The notes under the pieces were generated by a model, which saw only the letters and a list, made by a program, of their open reading frames with translations, did not search any database and was not told the origin of the DNA. DNA of 30,287 nucleotides from Tieghemiomyces parasiticus (lineage: Eukaryota > Kickxellomycota > Dimargaritomycetes > Dimargaritales > Dimargaritaceae). The stretch covers positions 1 to 30,287 of the forward strand of contig JANBPT010000571.1 in NCBI GenBank assembly GCA_027575765.1, read 5' to 3'. The translations under genes and the position numbers were made by a program. This document shows positions 30,193 to 30,287 of the stretch, in pieces (the first letter of the stretch is position 1; the number at the start of each line of letters is the position of its first letter).

Positions 30193-30235
30193 ACACACGC
30201 ACACACACACACACACACCCACACACATACACACC
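30193..30235. repeat. CA/TG microsatellite
   Basis: A slightly interrupted (CA)n tract of about 43 bases near the end of the window, with single interruptions CGC, CCC and CAT. It is a dinucleotide repeat, not a telomeric repeat. Confidence 0.85.
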
Positions 30236-30287
30236 ATTGCTGATGATCACTCCGGTTTTATTTGGCAGGTGTTGACTTGATCCGCCC

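Larger units (their letters stand above)
22941..30287. other. Long gene-poor region
   Basis: Upstream of the carnitine acetyltransferase gene 7.3 kb lacks any gene I can support. The first part (to about 23.2 kb) is purine-rich on the plus strand, fitting a pyrimidine-rich leader or promoter of that gene, with TATAAC-like sequence near 23060 and C tracts at 23175-23167 and 23737-23728. Beyond that, frames are short, have no GC-ending codon bias and show no motif. Bases 26220-26420 are C/T-rich and resemble a fungal promoter, but no credible gene follows. Homopolymers occur at 24998-25007, 25759-25767, 28033-28041 and 28770-28779, and several inverted repeats are listed separately. Confidence 0.55.

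Noticed and set aside
30193..30235. Possible telomere at the window end
   Set aside because: The repeat is a plain CA dinucleotide tract with unique sequence after it, not a telomeric repeat array.
1..30287. CRISPR array, insertion sequence, phage or prokaryotic defence genes
   Set aside because: No regularly spaced direct repeats, no transposase or integrase, and the gene content and introns are those of a eukaryotic nuclear genome.

Overview
The window looks like nuclear DNA from a fungus, probably an early-diverging, moderately GC-rich lineage (the lineage guess is weak). The supporting evidence is eight protein-coding genes whose best matches are eukaryotic or fungal families, spliceosomal introns of about 140-250 bases with GTAAGT-like donors and pyrimidine-rich acceptors, AATAAA signals, and a eukaryotic-type tRNA-His with a Pol III T-run. 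There is no operon structure and no sign of prokaryotic or viral genes.

Layout. Bases 112-182 hold tRNA-His(GTG). Bases 1527-1982 encode a small secreted helical protein of unknown function, followed by a 3.2 kb gene-poor stretch with a cluster of short dyads. An MFS transporter of the ZIF-like/YCR023C type follows (5187-6893), then a five-exon CWC27-type spliceosomal cyclophilin (7501-9493) and an Hsp20 chaperone with an odd Cys/His-rich N-terminus and a probable intron in its 5' leader (10609-11175). On the minus strand come mitochondrial ribosomal protein uL2m/RML2 (12849-11803) and the GPI mannosyltransferase GPI18/PIG-V (two exons, 15474-13672). Mannose-6-phosphate isomerase (two exons, 16823-18305) points the other way and converges on a six-exon ATP12 F1-ATPase assembly factor (20421-18522). 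A two-exon mitochondrial carnitine acetyltransferase (22940-20801) completes the coding part. From about 23.0 kb to the end (7.2 kb) I find no convincing gene, only short inverted repeats, G/C homopolymers and a terminal CA microsatellite.

How the genes relate. Three minus-strand genes (RML2, ATP12, carnitine acetyltransferase) serve mitochondria. The divergent pair GPI18 and mannose-6-phosphate isomerase are linked by pathway: the isomerase feeds the mannose supply that ends in dolichol-phosphate-mannose, the donor used by GPI18. The other genes are ordinary housekeeping or stress genes with no evident shared pathway.

I did not find a clear undescribed system. The best leads are a 90-bp nested inverted-repeat element at 25022-25111, the Cys/His-rich extension on the Hsp20 protein, the consistently sense-strand C tracts in leaders and introns, and the small secreted helical protein.
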